DNA from: Mycobacterium sp. E796
GTDB lineage: Bacteria > Actinomycetota > Actinomycetes > Mycobacteriales > Mycobacteriaceae
NCBI RefSeq assembly: GCF_001672815.1
Contig: NZ_LZKK01000379.1
Location: 1 to 64,000 of the forward strand
Reading direction: 5' to 3'
DNA length: 64,000 bases
This document shows, piece after piece, positions 18,338-27,654 of this stretch (position 1 is its first letter; every line of letters starts with the position of its first letter). The position numbers and the translations under genes are program-made. A model generated the notes under the pieces. It searched no databases. It was not told the DNA's origin and saw only the letters and a program-made list of their open reading frames with translations.

Positions 18338-19662
18338 GGCCGGCCTCCCCCGCCCGGCGCGTCGGGGGGTGCGATCTCGTTGGGAGCGGGTTCATACACC
18401 CGCGTCGGCGTCGGGGCCGGCGCGACACCCGCCGGTGGACCGGGGGGCGGCCCGCCGGGCGGGCCGGCCGGCGGCGGTTCTCGATACGGGTAACAGCCCG
18501 GGCCGGGCAGCAGGCACGGGTGATCATCCGGGTTACCCGTGATGGCGTCGGGAAGGGTCCGGCGCGGATCACCGCCCTGGCCCGTGCGGGGGTACGGCAC
18601 CGGCAGCGGCGGAGTCGCCGGCTGCCCGGTCTGCGGGTCGACGCGCTGCGACGGCAACAAGGTGTTGGGATCAAGGCCCAGGTCGGAAAAGGCGGCGTCG
18701 ACGAACGGCTGCAGGTATTGACCTGGCAAAATGTTGGAGATGTAGGTCTTGAAAAACGGGCCCGCCGACAAAGCCTCCCCCAGCGACAGGGCGTAGGCGT
18801 TGAGCAACTTAAGCGACTTCTGCACCCGCTCCTTGCGGTTGTCGACGATCGCCAAGACGCCGTTGAGTTTATCCAGTGCAGGCTTCATCGTCGCCCGGTT
18901 CTCGGCGATGAAGCCCTTCAACTGCTCGCTGACCGAAGCGATGTTGCGGAAAATGTGCTCAAGGGCCGCGCTTTGGCTTTTCAGTTGGATCAGCAGGGCG
19001 TTGGTATCGGCGATGAGGCCCACAACTTGGTCGCTGCGCTGAGCGAGCACCCCCGCCGCCTTGTTGGCGTTTTCCAGCAGTTTGCGCAATTGCGCATCAC
19101 GCTCGTCAAGGGTTTGGGAAAACCGCGCCACCCCCTCAACCGCGGTCTTGACCGCCGGGGGTGTCTCGGAGAAGGTTTGCGCGAGCACGTGCAGCGACTC
19201 AGACAACTGGCCGGTGTCAAGGCCGCTGATGGTGGTGGACAGATCGCTGAGTGCGTCGGGCAGCTGGTAGGCCGAGGTCGTGCGATTCAGCGGGATCGGG
19301 CCGGTTTGGTGGCCGTCACCGCGCGGAGTGACTTCCAGAATTTTGGCGCCCAGCAGGCTTTTGGTCTTGATCGCCGCCTCGCTGCGGTCACCCATCGCGA
19401 TGTGCTTGTCGACGGTGAACTTCACCAGCACGCGCGGCCCATCCAGCGCGATCGAGGACACCTGCCCCACCCGGAACCCCGCAACCTGCACGGCCGCATC
19501 GGTTCTCAACCCTCCGGCTTCGGCGAAATAGGCCGCGTAACTGGTGGTCTGGTTGATGAATGGCAGCTTGTCGTACTGCAAGGCGACCAGCACCGCGCCG
19601 GCGATCGCCACCACGCCGGCGGCGCCGATGACGAGGTTATTGCGTTCGGCGAACGATTTCAT
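18334..19662 (-). CDS. mceC: Mce family protein MceC
   Basis: About 442 residues. A transmembrane anchor near residues 10-30 precedes an MlaD domain with VQVAGFRVGQVSSIALDG, a long coiled helical region and a Pro/Gly-rich tail ending GGGGRP. I place the start at the ATG overlapping the mceB stop (ATGA); four more codons upstream are possible. The tail contains CLLPGPGC, a potential disulfide pair. Confidence 0.92.
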   Translation of the reverse strand: MKSFAERNNLVIGAAGVVAIAGAVLVALQYDKLPFINQTTSYAAYFAEAGGLRTDAAVQVAGFRVGQVSSIALDGPRVLVKFTVDKHIAMGDRSEAAIKTKSLLGAKILEVTPRGDGHQTGPIPLNRTTSAYQLPDALSDLSTTISGLDTGQLSESLHVLAQTFSETPPAVKTAVEGVARFSQTLDERDAQLRKLLENANKAAGVLAQRSDQVVGLIADTNALLIQLKSQSAALEHIFRNIASVSEQLKGFIAENRATMKPALDKLNGVLAIVDNRKERVQKSLKLLNAYALSLGEALSAGPFFKTYISNILPGQYLQPFVDAAFSDLGLDPNTLLPSQRVDPQTGQPATPPLPVPYPRTGQGGDPRRTLPDAITGNPDDHPCLLPGPGCYPYREPPPAGPPGGPPPGPPAGVAPAPTPTRVYEPAPNEIAPPDAPGGGGRP

Positions 19663-20687
19663 TTGGGCGTACATCTTCCCGAGGGCTGTTCGGCCACTTT
19701 GATGTACACCGGCTGGCCCCCTTTGCCGTTGACCTTGAACAACAAAGAACAGGCGTAGTAGCTGAAGAAATCGCCGTACAGGCCCTGGCGCGCCAGTGCC
19801 TGGTATGCGTCGGGCAATGTGTTGAGCAGGTTGTCCACGTAGTCGTGATCGGCCAGGACGGTGCCGGAGGTTCGGTCCGTTTGCGTGATGGTCTCGTGCA
19901 ATGCTGGACGGCCCTGTTGCAGCAGATCGGCAATCGACCCCGCGGCGGCGTTGGCGTAGGCCAGGCTGTTGGTGACATCTTCCTTGCGGTCGGCCAGTGT
20001 CTTGATCAGTGCGCTCAGCGAATCCACCGCCTTGGCGAATTGCGTGCTGCGGTCACCCAGCGACCCGAGCACGCTGTCGAGGTTGACGATCACCTGTCCG
20101 ATCAACTGGTCACGGTCGGCCAACGTGTCGGTCAGCGCCGCGGTCTGGCTAAGAAACGATCCGATCGTTGCGCCCTGGCCTTGAAAGGCCGAGATCAGCT
20201 GACCCGACAAGGCGTTCACCTGGTCGGGATCCAGGGCGCGAAACAGGGGCCGGAATCCGCCGATGAGAGCGTCGAGATCCAATGCGGGCGCGGTGCGGTC
20301 GATGGGGATGGTTTCTCCGGGTCGCAGCCGGCGCGGTCCTCCGGCGCCTTCCTGCAACGCCAGATAGCGGCCCCCGATCAGGTTGTCGTAGCGAACCACC
20401 GCCTTGCTGCCCTCGGTGAGCACGACCGAGTCTTCGGCGCTGAATTCGACCCGCGCGGTGGCATCACGTTGGATGGAGATGCTTTGGACCTTGCCGACTT
20501 CCACGCCGGCGATCCGCACAAAGTTGCCGTTCTCCAGGCCGCTGACGTTGCTGAATATGGCGTAGTAATTTCTGGTCGCCTCGAAGCGCAGCTGGGCAAA
20601 GACGGCGATCAGCGCGAAGGTGCCGACCAGGCAGACGGCGATGAAGATCGCCGAGCGCCAGATGGCGCCCGACACCGAACCTGTCAT
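19659..20687 (-). CDS. mceB: Mce family protein MceB
   Basis: 342 residues. The ATG at 20687 follows AGGAGAGG and decides the start; longer frames upstream only overlap the proline-rich end of mceA. One N-terminal membrane anchor (IFIAVCLVGTFALIAVF) precedes an MlaD domain with FVRIAGVEVGKVQSISI and a helical region. It has no long disordered tail, as usual for MceB. Gap to mceA is 37 bp; overlap with mceC is 4 bp. Confidence 0.93.
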   Translation of the reverse strand: MTGSVSGAIWRSAIFIAVCLVGTFALIAVFAQLRFEATRNYYAIFSNVSGLENGNFVRIAGVEVGKVQSISIQRDATARVEFSAEDSVVLTEGSKAVVRYDNLIGGRYLALQEGAGGPRRLRPGETIPIDRTAPALDLDALIGGFRPLFRALDPDQVNALSGQLISAFQGQGATIGSFLSQTAALTDTLADRDQLIGQVIVNLDSVLGSLGDRSTQFAKAVDSLSALIKTLADRKEDVTNSLAYANAAAGSIADLLQQGRPALHETITQTDRTSGTVLADHDYVDNLLNTLPDAYQALARQGLYGDFFSYYACSLLFKVNGKGGQPVYIKVAEQPSGRCTPK

Positions 20688-20724
20688 GGCCTCTCCTGGA
20701 TCGTTGTCTCGACTGTCTGGCCGG

Positions 20725-22173
20725 TCATGGGGCTGGGGCGGCTTCTCGGGGAAGCGGAGGCGCCGGGGTCGGCTGCGCGGTGGCCGGCGCCGAAACCACG
20801 AACGGCTCCGAGCCCGGTGTGGGGCCGGGTTCACGAGGCGGACCGGGAGCGGGTGCGGGCGGCAGTCCCGGATACCGGGGGGTTCCGTCGGGGGCGTATT
20901 GCGGCGCCCCGTAAGGCGGCGCGCCCGGGTAGGGAATCGGGCCGGGCGCGGGCCCGCCGGGATAGCGGATGCTCGGCGGCTCGGGTGTGCCGCGGGTCAC
21001 CGGGAAGTAGTTGGCCCAACCGGGGAAACCGATTCCGGGGTTGGGCCGGACATCCACCCCGGTGCCCCAGCCGGTATTGGTGATCAGTTGACGCACCGGC
21101 CAGTTCTTGGAGACGTCCGGCAGCGAGCCGCAGCCCGGTTTGCCGCCGGGTCCGCCCTTGGCGCCCACGACGGGCAGGTTATCGGGATACCGGTAGGGGT
21201 CATCGCCGAGCAGAAAGCCGATGTCCAGAATCGACGAACGCCCGTTGCCGCCCAGCATGTCGTAGGCCCCGTTGTCGAGGTACCACTTGGCGCCCAACAG
21301 CAAGCAGGTGTACTCGGGGTTGTACTTGAACAACAAGTCCATCGTCGGGCGCAGCGTGTTCACCGAATTGATCAGGTTGGCTTGGTTGGGCGCCAACACG
21401 CCAATTCCGCTGTTGGACAGGCCCATCACGCTGAGCAACAACGCATCCAGCGCCGACGCGTTGGCTGTGATCGTGGCACCCGTTGTGCTCGCCGCATTGA
21501 GCGTCTGCAGAATGTCGGGCGCTGCCGCACTGTAGGCGTCGGAAAAGCGCTTCGCCGCCCGCCAGTCGGCACGCGCGGTGTCGCTGCGTGAGTTCAGCGC
21601 CAACAGCACCTGATTCGCGGCGGTGGTGGCCTCACCGATAGCCGGTCCTTCGCCGCGAACACCCTCAGCCAAGGCCGACAGCACGCCGTTGAGCTTGGCG
21701 GGGTCGATCTGGTGCAGCACATCGACCAGATCCTGAAACACCGTGTTGACTTCGGTGTTGACGTTCTGCGACTGCAGCACCTGTCCGGCAGCCAGCCGCT
21801 GGCTGCTGGGATGCTCGGGGTATAACAGCTCGACGTATTTGGCGCCGAATATGGTGGTGGCCCGAATCCGGGCCGACACGTTGGCCGGGATGTGCCGGAT
21901 CTCGTCCGGATAGATATCCAGCTTCAACCGAACCGGCCCGCTGCCGCCGGAAACTCCGCTGACCTGGCCGACCTGCACCCCGCGCAACTTGACCTTGCTG
22001 CCGGTGTCCATGACCAGGCCCGCGCGGTCGGACGTAAGCAGCACGGGCACATAGGAATTGAAGGAATCGCTAAACACCAGCCCGGTCAGCACCAGGACCG
22101 CAGCGAGAACCCCAACCAGCAACAGCGCCCACCACGCCGGGTCGAGGCTGCCATCGGACTCATCTATGTCCAT
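20725..22173 (-). CDS. mceA: Mce family protein MceA
   Basis: 482 residues. An N-terminal anchor (LLLVGVLAAVLVLTGLVF) is followed by an MlaD domain with GSKVKLRGVQVGQVSGV, then the helical barrel-forming region. The C-terminal tail of about 100 residues is very Pro/Gly/Tyr-rich and likely disordered. The ATG at 22173 lies 4 bp after the yrbEB stop. First MCE subunit of the importer. Confidence 0.93.
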   Translation of the reverse strand: MDIDESDGSLDPAWWALLLVGVLAAVLVLTGLVFSDSFNSYVPVLLTSDRAGLVMDTGSKVKLRGVQVGQVSGVSGGSGPVRLKLDIYPDEIRHIPANVSARIRATTIFGAKYVELLYPEHPSSQRLAAGQVLQSQNVNTEVNTVFQDLVDVLHQIDPAKLNGVLSALAEGVRGEGPAIGEATTAANQVLLALNSRSDTARADWRAAKRFSDAYSAAAPDILQTLNAASTTGATITANASALDALLLSVMGLSNSGIGVLAPNQANLINSVNTLRPTMDLLFKYNPEYTCLLLGAKWYLDNGAYDMLGGNGRSSILDIGFLLGDDPYRYPDNLPVVGAKGGPGGKPGCGSLPDVSKNWPVRQLITNTGWGTGVDVRPNPGIGFPGWANYFPVTRGTPEPPSIRYPGGPAPGPIPYPGAPPYGAPQYAPDGTPRYPGLPPAPAPGPPREPGPTPGSEPFVVSAPATAQPTPAPPLPREAAPAP

Positions 22174-22177
22174 CGGC

Positions 22178-23035
22178 TCATCCGGAGAGATCGAGGTTGC
22201 CGGAATGCCCGTACGCGGCCAACGAGACCAGCAAGGTGATGAACACCGCACACACCAACGAGGTGCGCACCGCGCGCCCGACCGCCTCGCCCACCCCTGC
22301 CGGGCCGCCGGAGGCGGTGAATCCGTAGTAGGTGTGGATGAGCATGATGATCGCGCCCATCGCGACGACCTCAACGAACGACCACAGCACATCGAGCGGG
22401 TTGAGAAAGGTGTTGAAGTAGTGGTCGTAGACGCCCGTTGACTGTCCGTAGCCGAACGTGGTTCCAAAACGCGCGGCAAAAAACGATGTCAAAAGCCCGA
22501 CGCAGTACAGCGGAATGATCACGACGACACCGGAAATGACCCGGGTTGAGCCGAGGTAGGCAATGGAGCGCACGCCCATCGCTTCCAAGGCGTCGATTTC
22601 TTCGCTGATGCGCATCGCGCCCAGCTGGGCGGTGGCCCCAGCGCCGATGGTGGCCGCCAGGCCGATGCCCGCCGTCGTGGGTGCGATCGCGCGCACGTTC
22701 AGGTATGCCGACACGAAACCGGTCAGCGCCTCCACCCCGATCCCGGCCAGCGAGTTGTAACCCTGAACCGCGATGATCGCTCCGGTGGACAGGGTCAGGA
22801 AACCGACGATGACGATGGTGCCACCGATGATCGCGAGAACCCCAGTGCCCAGGCTCATCTGAGCCACGAGGCGCGCAATCTCGGTCCGGTAGCGCGTGCA
22901 GGCGTCACCCGTAGCGGCCAGTGTGCGGGCGTAGAACCGGGTCTGGCGTCCCAGCCGCCGCCAGGCTCCGACACAGCCGTCGATGATGTGAGCGGTCCGC
23001 GGATACCGCTGGGTACCAACCGATTCGATGCTCAC
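22178..23035 (-). CDS. yrbEB: YrbE/MlaE-type ABC transporter permease, second copy (YrbEB)
   Basis: 285 residues with about five to six hydrophobic segments. The conserved cytoplasmic coupling helix reads EEIDALEAMGVRSIAYLGSTR and the C-terminal block GFTASGGPAGVGEAVG is typical. It starts at a GTG overlapping the yrbEA stop (GTGA). It forms a heterodimeric permease with YrbEA. No MceG/Mkl ATPase gene is present in the window, so the energising subunit must come from elsewhere. Confidence 0.94.
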   Translation of the reverse strand: MSIESVGTQRYPRTAHIIDGCVGAWRRLGRQTRFYARTLAATGDACTRYRTEIARLVAQMSLGTGVLAIIGGTIVIVGFLTLSTGAIIAVQGYNSLAGIGVEALTGFVSAYLNVRAIAPTTAGIGLAATIGAGATAQLGAMRISEEIDALEAMGVRSIAYLGSTRVISGVVVIIPLYCVGLLTSFFAARFGTTFGYGQSTGVYDHYFNTFLNPLDVLWSFVEVVAMGAIIMLIHTYYGFTASGGPAGVGEAVGRAVRTSLVCAVFITLLVSLAAYGHSGNLDLSG

Positions 23036-23853
23036 ATTGCCGCCTTCACGCCGACGGCGGTGACGATCAGGTTGATCACGAACAGTGCGATGAAGGAGAA
23101 GACGACCGTCTCGTTGACCGCGTTGCCGACCCCGGCGGGTCCCCCGCTGACGGTGATGCCCTTGTAGCAGGCGATCAGGCCGGCGGCCAGGCCGAACAAT
23201 GTGGCCTTGACCAGCGACACGACCACCTCGGTGAGGCCCACCAGAAGGGTCAGGCTGGAGACCCACGCGCCGGGGGTGATGTGCTGGATGAAGACCGAGA
23301 AGCAAAAGGCGCTGGTCAACCCGGTCAGGGTGACCAGCGACAACAACAGCATCGCCACGAAAGTGGAGGCGATCATGCGGGGCACGACGAGTGCTTGCAC
23401 GGGATTGATGCCGAGCACTCGCAGGGCGTCGAGTTCTTCTCGAATGGTGCGCGCGCCCAGGTCGGCGCACATCGCCGTGGCGCCGGCGCCAGCGACCACC
23501 AGCACGGTCACGATGGGGGCGATCTGGGTCACCGTGCCCAACGCGGCACCGGCGCCGGAGATGTCGGCGGCACCGAACTCGATGAGCAAAATGTTGGTGA
23601 TGAACACCGACAGCGCGCAAAACGGGATGGCCAACAGCAATGTTGGGGCGATCGACACCCGCGCGACAAACCAGAATTGCAGCGCTAACTCGCGCCACCT
23701 GAATGGCCGCCGGGGCAGAAAAAACAACGCGTCCAACGCCATCGCGCAGAAATCACCGAAGGCGCGCAGTGGCCGGTCCGCCACCCACCCCGCTGTTGCG
23801 GTTGCACCGCGGCGCCAGCTCGAGCCGACACCGGCCGCCGCGATTTTCGTCAT
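23032..23853 (-). CDS. yrbEA: YrbE/MlaE-type ABC transporter permease, first copy (YrbEA)
   Basis: 273 residues, multi-spanning membrane protein. The coupling motif is EELDALRVLGINPVQALVVPR and the C-terminal block is VSGGPAGVGNAVN. It begins the canonical yrbEA-yrbEB-mceA-F order. It lies 77 bp after the hydroxyacyl-CoA dehydrogenase gene on the same strand, with no obvious terminator between them, so the mce genes probably share a transcript with the catabolic genes upstream. Confidence 0.94.
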   Translation of the reverse strand: MTKIAAAGVGSSWRRGATATAGWVADRPLRAFGDFCAMALDALFFLPRRPFRWRELALQFWFVARVSIAPTLLLAIPFCALSVFITNILLIEFGAADISGAGAALGTVTQIAPIVTVLVVAGAGATAMCADLGARTIREELDALRVLGINPVQALVVPRMIASTFVAMLLLSLVTLTGLTSAFCFSVFIQHITPGAWVSSLTLLVGLTEVVVSLVKATLFGLAAGLIACYKGITVSGGPAGVGNAVNETVVFSFIALFVINLIVTAVGVKAAM

Positions 23854-23930
23854 GGATGCATGTTCGTCGGCCCGTGAGCCGGCCGCATGATGTGTTTCGA
23901 AGAGCGGAACCGATCTATGCCGGCGGCTAG

Positions 23931-24803
23931 TTAAGCGATTTCGGCACGTTGGGCGTGTGCGGCCGAGATGGCGAGCAGTTCGCGGCGAACGTGGGCCCTG
24001 ACGCGTTCGAGTTCGCCGGCATCGAAGCTGCGCCGGCTGACGCCATCGCTAGGCGCGGTGGCGTTGGACAGATGGGGCCACACCTGCGCGGCGACCCGCG
24101 CGAACAGCGGCGGGCCGCCCATCGCAACGACGGTAAAAGGCCCCGCCTGTGCCCAGCGCCGGGCAAGACCGTCGCGGACCACGATGTCAAGGTCCTCGGC
24201 ACTGACGATGCCCTCGTCGACCAGGCAGACCGCTTCGCGCAGAAAGGCGAACTGCAGCCTGTTGATCACAAAGCCCGATACATCTTTGCGAACCCTGATC
24301 GGGGTTTGACCCATCGCGCGCAGCACAGCCTCGATATCCGCGTAGACCGTCGGTGAAGTTTGGGATCCGGCGATCAACTCGACCACAGGAAATGCTGCGG
24401 GCGGATTGAGATAGTGCGTGCCGACCAGCCGGGCGGGGTCAGCCAGGGCGGCCGCGATATCACCGATCAGCAGCGACGAGGTGTTGGTGCACAAGATAGC
24501 CGACGGACACGCCGCCTGAGCTTCACCGAGTTGCACCTGCTTGACCTCGAGCACCTCCGGCAGCGATTCGATCACGATCGCAGCCTCGGTGGCGGCTTCG
24601 GTCACCGTGATGCACCACTGCACATCGACGCGGCCGTTATTGACCTGGCGACGCACCCGTTCGATCGCCTCTTCGGGCGATGTTGACGGCGAGGTCGTCA
24701 CCCGCACCTGGTATCCCGCCGTCACGTACTGGGCAGCGATGGCGGACCCCATCAGTCCCGCGCCCAGCACCGCAACCGTTGCCCCGGGACCTATTTCACT
24801 CAT
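23931..24803 (-). CDS. 3-hydroxyacyl-CoA dehydrogenase family protein
   Basis: 290 residues. An N-terminal NAD-binding fold with VAVLGAGLMGSAIAAQY, then the conserved ESLPEVLEVKQ and LCTNTSSLLIG segments, and a C-terminal dimerisation domain with GFVINRLQFAFLREA. It would oxidise a 3-hydroxyacyl-CoA or similar hydroxy acid in beta-oxidation-like steps. The start is set by GAGGAGGAGG before the ATG at 24803. It sits 13 bp after the hydratase gene and 77 bp before yrbEA. Substrate not resolvable. Confidence 0.88.
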   Translation of the reverse strand: MSEIGPGATVAVLGAGLMGSAIAAQYVTAGYQVRVTTSPSTSPEEAIERVRRQVNNGRVDVQWCITVTEAATEAAIVIESLPEVLEVKQVQLGEAQAACPSAILCTNTSSLLIGDIAAALADPARLVGTHYLNPPAAFPVVELIAGSQTSPTVYADIEAVLRAMGQTPIRVRKDVSGFVINRLQFAFLREAVCLVDEGIVSAEDLDIVVRDGLARRWAQAGPFTVVAMGGPPLFARVAAQVWPHLSNATAPSDGVSRRSFDAGELERVRAHVRRELLAISAAHAQRAEIA

Positions 24804-24816
24804 TTCGACCTCCTCC

Positions 24817-25599
24817 TCAAAACTGTGCGGACACCCGACCCAGGCGGTCGAGCTCCGCGTCGAATAGGTCACCGCGGGCGACGCTCAACGGCGCGGTGAT
24901 CGAACCGGACATGATGATGCTGCCGCTGGACAAGGGCCCCTGCTCTGCAAGTGTGTTCGCCAGCCAGGCAAGGGATTTCAGAGGGCCGCCCAATACCGCC
25001 GCACCCGCGCCAGTCTCGCGCACGGTGCGGTTCTTGGCGAAAACGCAACCGATCATTCGCAGATCCAAATCGGTGACCCGGACCGGGCGCTCCCCGAGGA
25101 CGAACGCCCCGGACGAGCCGTTGTCGGCGATGGTGTCGCGCAGCGTGATTCGCCAATCACGGATACGGCTGTCGATGATTTCTATTGCCGGTAAGCAATA
25201 AGCGACCGCCCGGGCAGCGGTGGCAGCGCTGACACCGGGGCCGCACAGATCGTGCTCGAGCACAAAGGCCACCTCGGGCTCAACCTTGGGGGCAATGAAT
25301 TTGTCGAGAGGTATCCCTTCGCCGTCAGCTAACAGCATGGTGTCGAACAGGTGACCGTAATCGGGAACATCGACTCCCAGCGCGGTGCGCATCGGCGCCG
25401 ACGTCAAGCCGACCTTGTATCCGACGACAACCTCGCCCCCCGCCGTCCGGTCGCGGGCTTGCGCCACCTGGATCCGGTATGCGTCATCCACTGTCATCCC
25501 CGAGGCCCGCTCCACCAGCGGATCAATCGGGCGCCGAGTCTTATAGCAGCCCAGCAATTCCTGTGCGACGCTCTCATGCTCGCGTGCGGTCATCACCAT
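24817..25599 (-). CDS. 2-oxopent-4-enoate hydratase family protein (MhpD/XylJ type)
   Basis: About 260 residues, the family length. Members hydrate 2-hydroxypenta-2,4-dienoate, a meta-cleavage product, or decarboxylate 4-oxalocrotonate. Characteristic blocks are VGYKVGLTS, PKVEPEVAFVLEHDL, LPAIEIIDSRI and IADNGSSGAFVLG. ATGs at 25599 and 25593 are both possible starts. It supports a meta-cleavage lower pathway, but no matching aldolase or acylating aldehyde dehydrogenase is in the window. Confidence 0.88.
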   Translation of the reverse strand: MVMTAREHESVAQELLGCYKTRRPIDPLVERASGMTVDDAYRIQVAQARDRTAGGEVVVGYKVGLTSAPMRTALGVDVPDYGHLFDTMLLADGEGIPLDKFIAPKVEPEVAFVLEHDLCGPGVSAATAARAVAYCLPAIEIIDSRIRDWRITLRDTIADNGSSGAFVLGERPVRVTDLDLRMIGCVFAKNRTVRETGAGAAVLGGPLKSLAWLANTLAEQGPLSSGSIIMSGSITAPLSVARGDLFDAELDRLGRVSAQF

Positions 25600-25690
25600 A
25601 ACCAGTCCGCTCTCATCACATTCCGGCACTAATGCCAGACCGTTTCGACCACCGCGACCGCGGGGGGATTGCCAATGCCATGGCGCCCTC

Positions 25691-26674
25691 TCAGTCGATC
25701 GCCTCAGGGACGCGCAACGTGTCGGCGAACAACTCCTCGGGTGCCACCGCCCGGTTGCTGAGCCCCTGCTGAAAGGAATATCGGCACGCCGTGTCGAGCG
25801 TCGTCCTGTTCGCCTCAAGCCCGTAGGGCCACAAATCCGCCCCGTAGATCTCGCGGGCATCATCAAGCCGATGCAAAAACCCCGGCAGCGCCACCGGCGA
25901 GTGCCCGCCGATGCCCTTCATCCGTTCCAGGCAAAGGTCTTTGGCCGCGACAAACGCCTTGTACAAATTGAGCGCAACCCACGGGTGGCGCTCATAAAGA
26001 TCCCGTTTCACCACGACCAGATGCATGATCGGATAGACGCCGGTGCGACCGAAGTATTCGATTTCGGCCGCCAAGGGATCCGGGTAAAGCCGGCGCACGA
26101 TGGGCGCTGATCCCCCCAGCAGCGCCGACCCATACGGATTCAGGCTGGCCGCTACCGATCCCTCGGCCAGCATCTCATCGATCGTTCGCTCACGTTCGAC
26201 CTCAATAGTCACATCGGGTATCGAAATCGATTCGCGCTCGATTCGGCCGGGGGTGTGATGGCCTGCCTGCACCCAGGTAATGCTGCGATGATCGAGGCCG
26301 TACTCGTCGAACAACAGCCCACGCATGAAAAGCGCCGCGGTCATGTGGTATTCGGGAACAGCGATCCGCTTACCTGGCAACTGGTGAGCGGATTCGATCT
26401 CCCGACGCAAGATGATGCCGTCATGGCGAAAGACCCGCGAGGTGAACACCGGCAGGCCCACATAGCGATCGTCGCCTCGCGCGACGCGCATGATGAAGCC
26501 CGATAACGACATCTCCGCGACATCGAACTCGTCGCACTGGGTGAGTCGCCAAAATGTCTCGGTAGGAGTCATCGTCAGCGGGACCAGGTCGATCCCGTCC
26601 GGTCGAATCTCTCCGGATCTGATGGCCTCAGTGCGGTCATACCAATCGCACGCAAACGACAGGGACAGCCTCAC
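25691..26674 (-). CDS. 4,5-dihydroxyphthalate decarboxylase-like / periplasmic-binding-fold protein
   Basis: 327 residues without a signal peptide, so probably cytosolic. It resembles the Pht5-type decarboxylase group, which shares the type-2 periplasmic-binding fold and is often labelled as ABC transporter solute-binding protein. Visible segments are MRLSLSFACDWYDRTEAI, GIDLVPL, EMSLSGFIM, LPVFTSRVFRHDGI and ATLDTACRYS-like C-terminal sequence. It overlaps the upstream LLM gene by 4 bp. A decarboxylase role would fit an aromatic dicarboxylic acid route; this rests on fold similarity only. Confidence 0.75.
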   Translation of the reverse strand: MRLSLSFACDWYDRTEAIRSGEIRPDGIDLVPLTMTPTETFWRLTQCDEFDVAEMSLSGFIMRVARGDDRYVGLPVFTSRVFRHDGIILRREIESAHQLPGKRIAVPEYHMTAALFMRGLLFDEYGLDHRSITWVQAGHHTPGRIERESISIPDVTIEVERERTIDEMLAEGSVAASLNPYGSALLGGSAPIVRRLYPDPLAAEIEYFGRTGVYPIMHLVVVKRDLYERHPWVALNLYKAFVAAKDLCLERMKGIGGHSPVALPGFLHRLDDAREIYGADLWPYGLEANRTTLDTACRYSFQQGLSNRAVAPEELFADTLRVPEAID

Positions 26675-27654
26675 CCCTCACCGGTCCTCTCGTTGGCGGC
26701 CATGGATTGGCGCCGCAGATACGCATTCGCCATGCCTAACAACTCCTCCACCGTGTCGTCTCCTGGGTCGAGCAGAATGGCCGAATTCAAGCCGGCCCGC
26801 GCCAGACGTCCCAACCCGGCAAAGCAGGCACCCAGATCGCCTGCGACGGCGAACGTGTCGATCATCTGGTCGGTAACGTGTTGCTCGGCCTCGCGGCCGG
26901 CGCGGCGGGCTTCTTGCAACAGTCGTGCGGTGTCGGCAGCAAGACCGCCCTGGATGGTGATGTCATGTACCCCATGGATACCGAGATAACGCGCGAGCGG
27001 CCGCCGCACCGCCGTACGGGCGTGTGCGCCGCTGACCGCCATGATGTAGGCGGAGATATCGATCCCGCGCCCCACCCTCTCGCGCACCCAGCGCACATAG
27101 CCGGGTGAGGTCATCACCGACAGCACCACACCGTCAGCATGTTTGGCAGCCATGGCCATCATCCGAGAGCCCTTGACCCCAAGGTGTATTCGCGCAGGCT
27201 CCAATTGCGGGTGCGTCAACTGGGCGTCAACCGTGAAGTGCTCACCGCTGAACCTGACCCGCTCGCCGTCGAGTGCACCGCGGATGATCTGGGTGGCCTC
27301 GCGCAGCGCCGACACCGGCGCCCGAAACGGGATGCCACAGCGATCCTGCATCCAGCCTTGGTTGCTCGCACCCAGCCCCAGCAACGCGCGGCCCGGCGCC
27401 AATTCGCGAAGCGAGGCGAACTCCATCGCGATCAGCATCGGATGTCTGGTCCACGGATTGATGACGCCCACACCAACATTGGGTCTTGTCGTGACGCTGG
27501 CCACCGCGGCGGCCAGCACGAAAGCCCCGTTTTCGAAATAGTCCTCCGAAACCCATATTTCCGCCACCCCCGCGTGTTCGGCGGCCTGCGCGACAGCCAC
27601 CGCGTCCGCGGCCGACCTAGTGCCTGCGATCAGCAGCCCAACGCGCATCGTCAC
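26671..27654 (-). CDS. LLM-class F420-dependent oxidoreductase
   Basis: 327 residues with a luciferase-like TIM barrel: MRVGLLIAGTRS, AEIWVSEDYFENG, GRALLGLGASN, HLGVKGSRMMAMAAKHADGVVLSV and a C-terminal helical segment. Mycobacterial members usually use F420 to reduce or oxidise lipophilic substrates. It overlaps both neighbours by 4 bp within a tightly packed five-gene block. Substrate unknown. Confidence 0.87.
   Translation of the reverse strand: MTMRVGLLIAGTRSAADAVAVAQAAEHAGVAEIWVSEDYFENGAFVLAAAVASVTTRPNVGVGVINPWTRHPMLIAMEFASLRELAPGRALLGLGASNQGWMQDRCGIPFRAPVSALREATQIIRGALDGERVRFSGEHFTVDAQLTHPQLEPARIHLGVKGSRMMAMAAKHADGVVLSVMTSPGYVRWVRERVGRGIDISAYIMAVSGAHARTAVRRPLARYLGIHGVHDITIQGGLAADTARLLQEARRAGREAEQHVTDQMIDTFAVAGDLGACFAGLGRLARAGLNSAILLDPGDDTVEELLGMANAYLRRQSMAANERTGEG

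Noticed and set aside
18334-18720. Gly/Pro-rich repetitive coding at the ends of mceC, mceD and mceA considered as DNA repeats
   Set aside because: The pattern follows codons of disordered proline-rich tails typical of Mce proteins, without a conserved DNA unit.
22178-23698. Extended frame giving YrbEB a 220-residue Arg/His-rich N-terminus
   Set aside because: It lies inside yrbEA in another frame. The GTG at 23035 overlapping the yrbEA stop gives a normal YrbE length.
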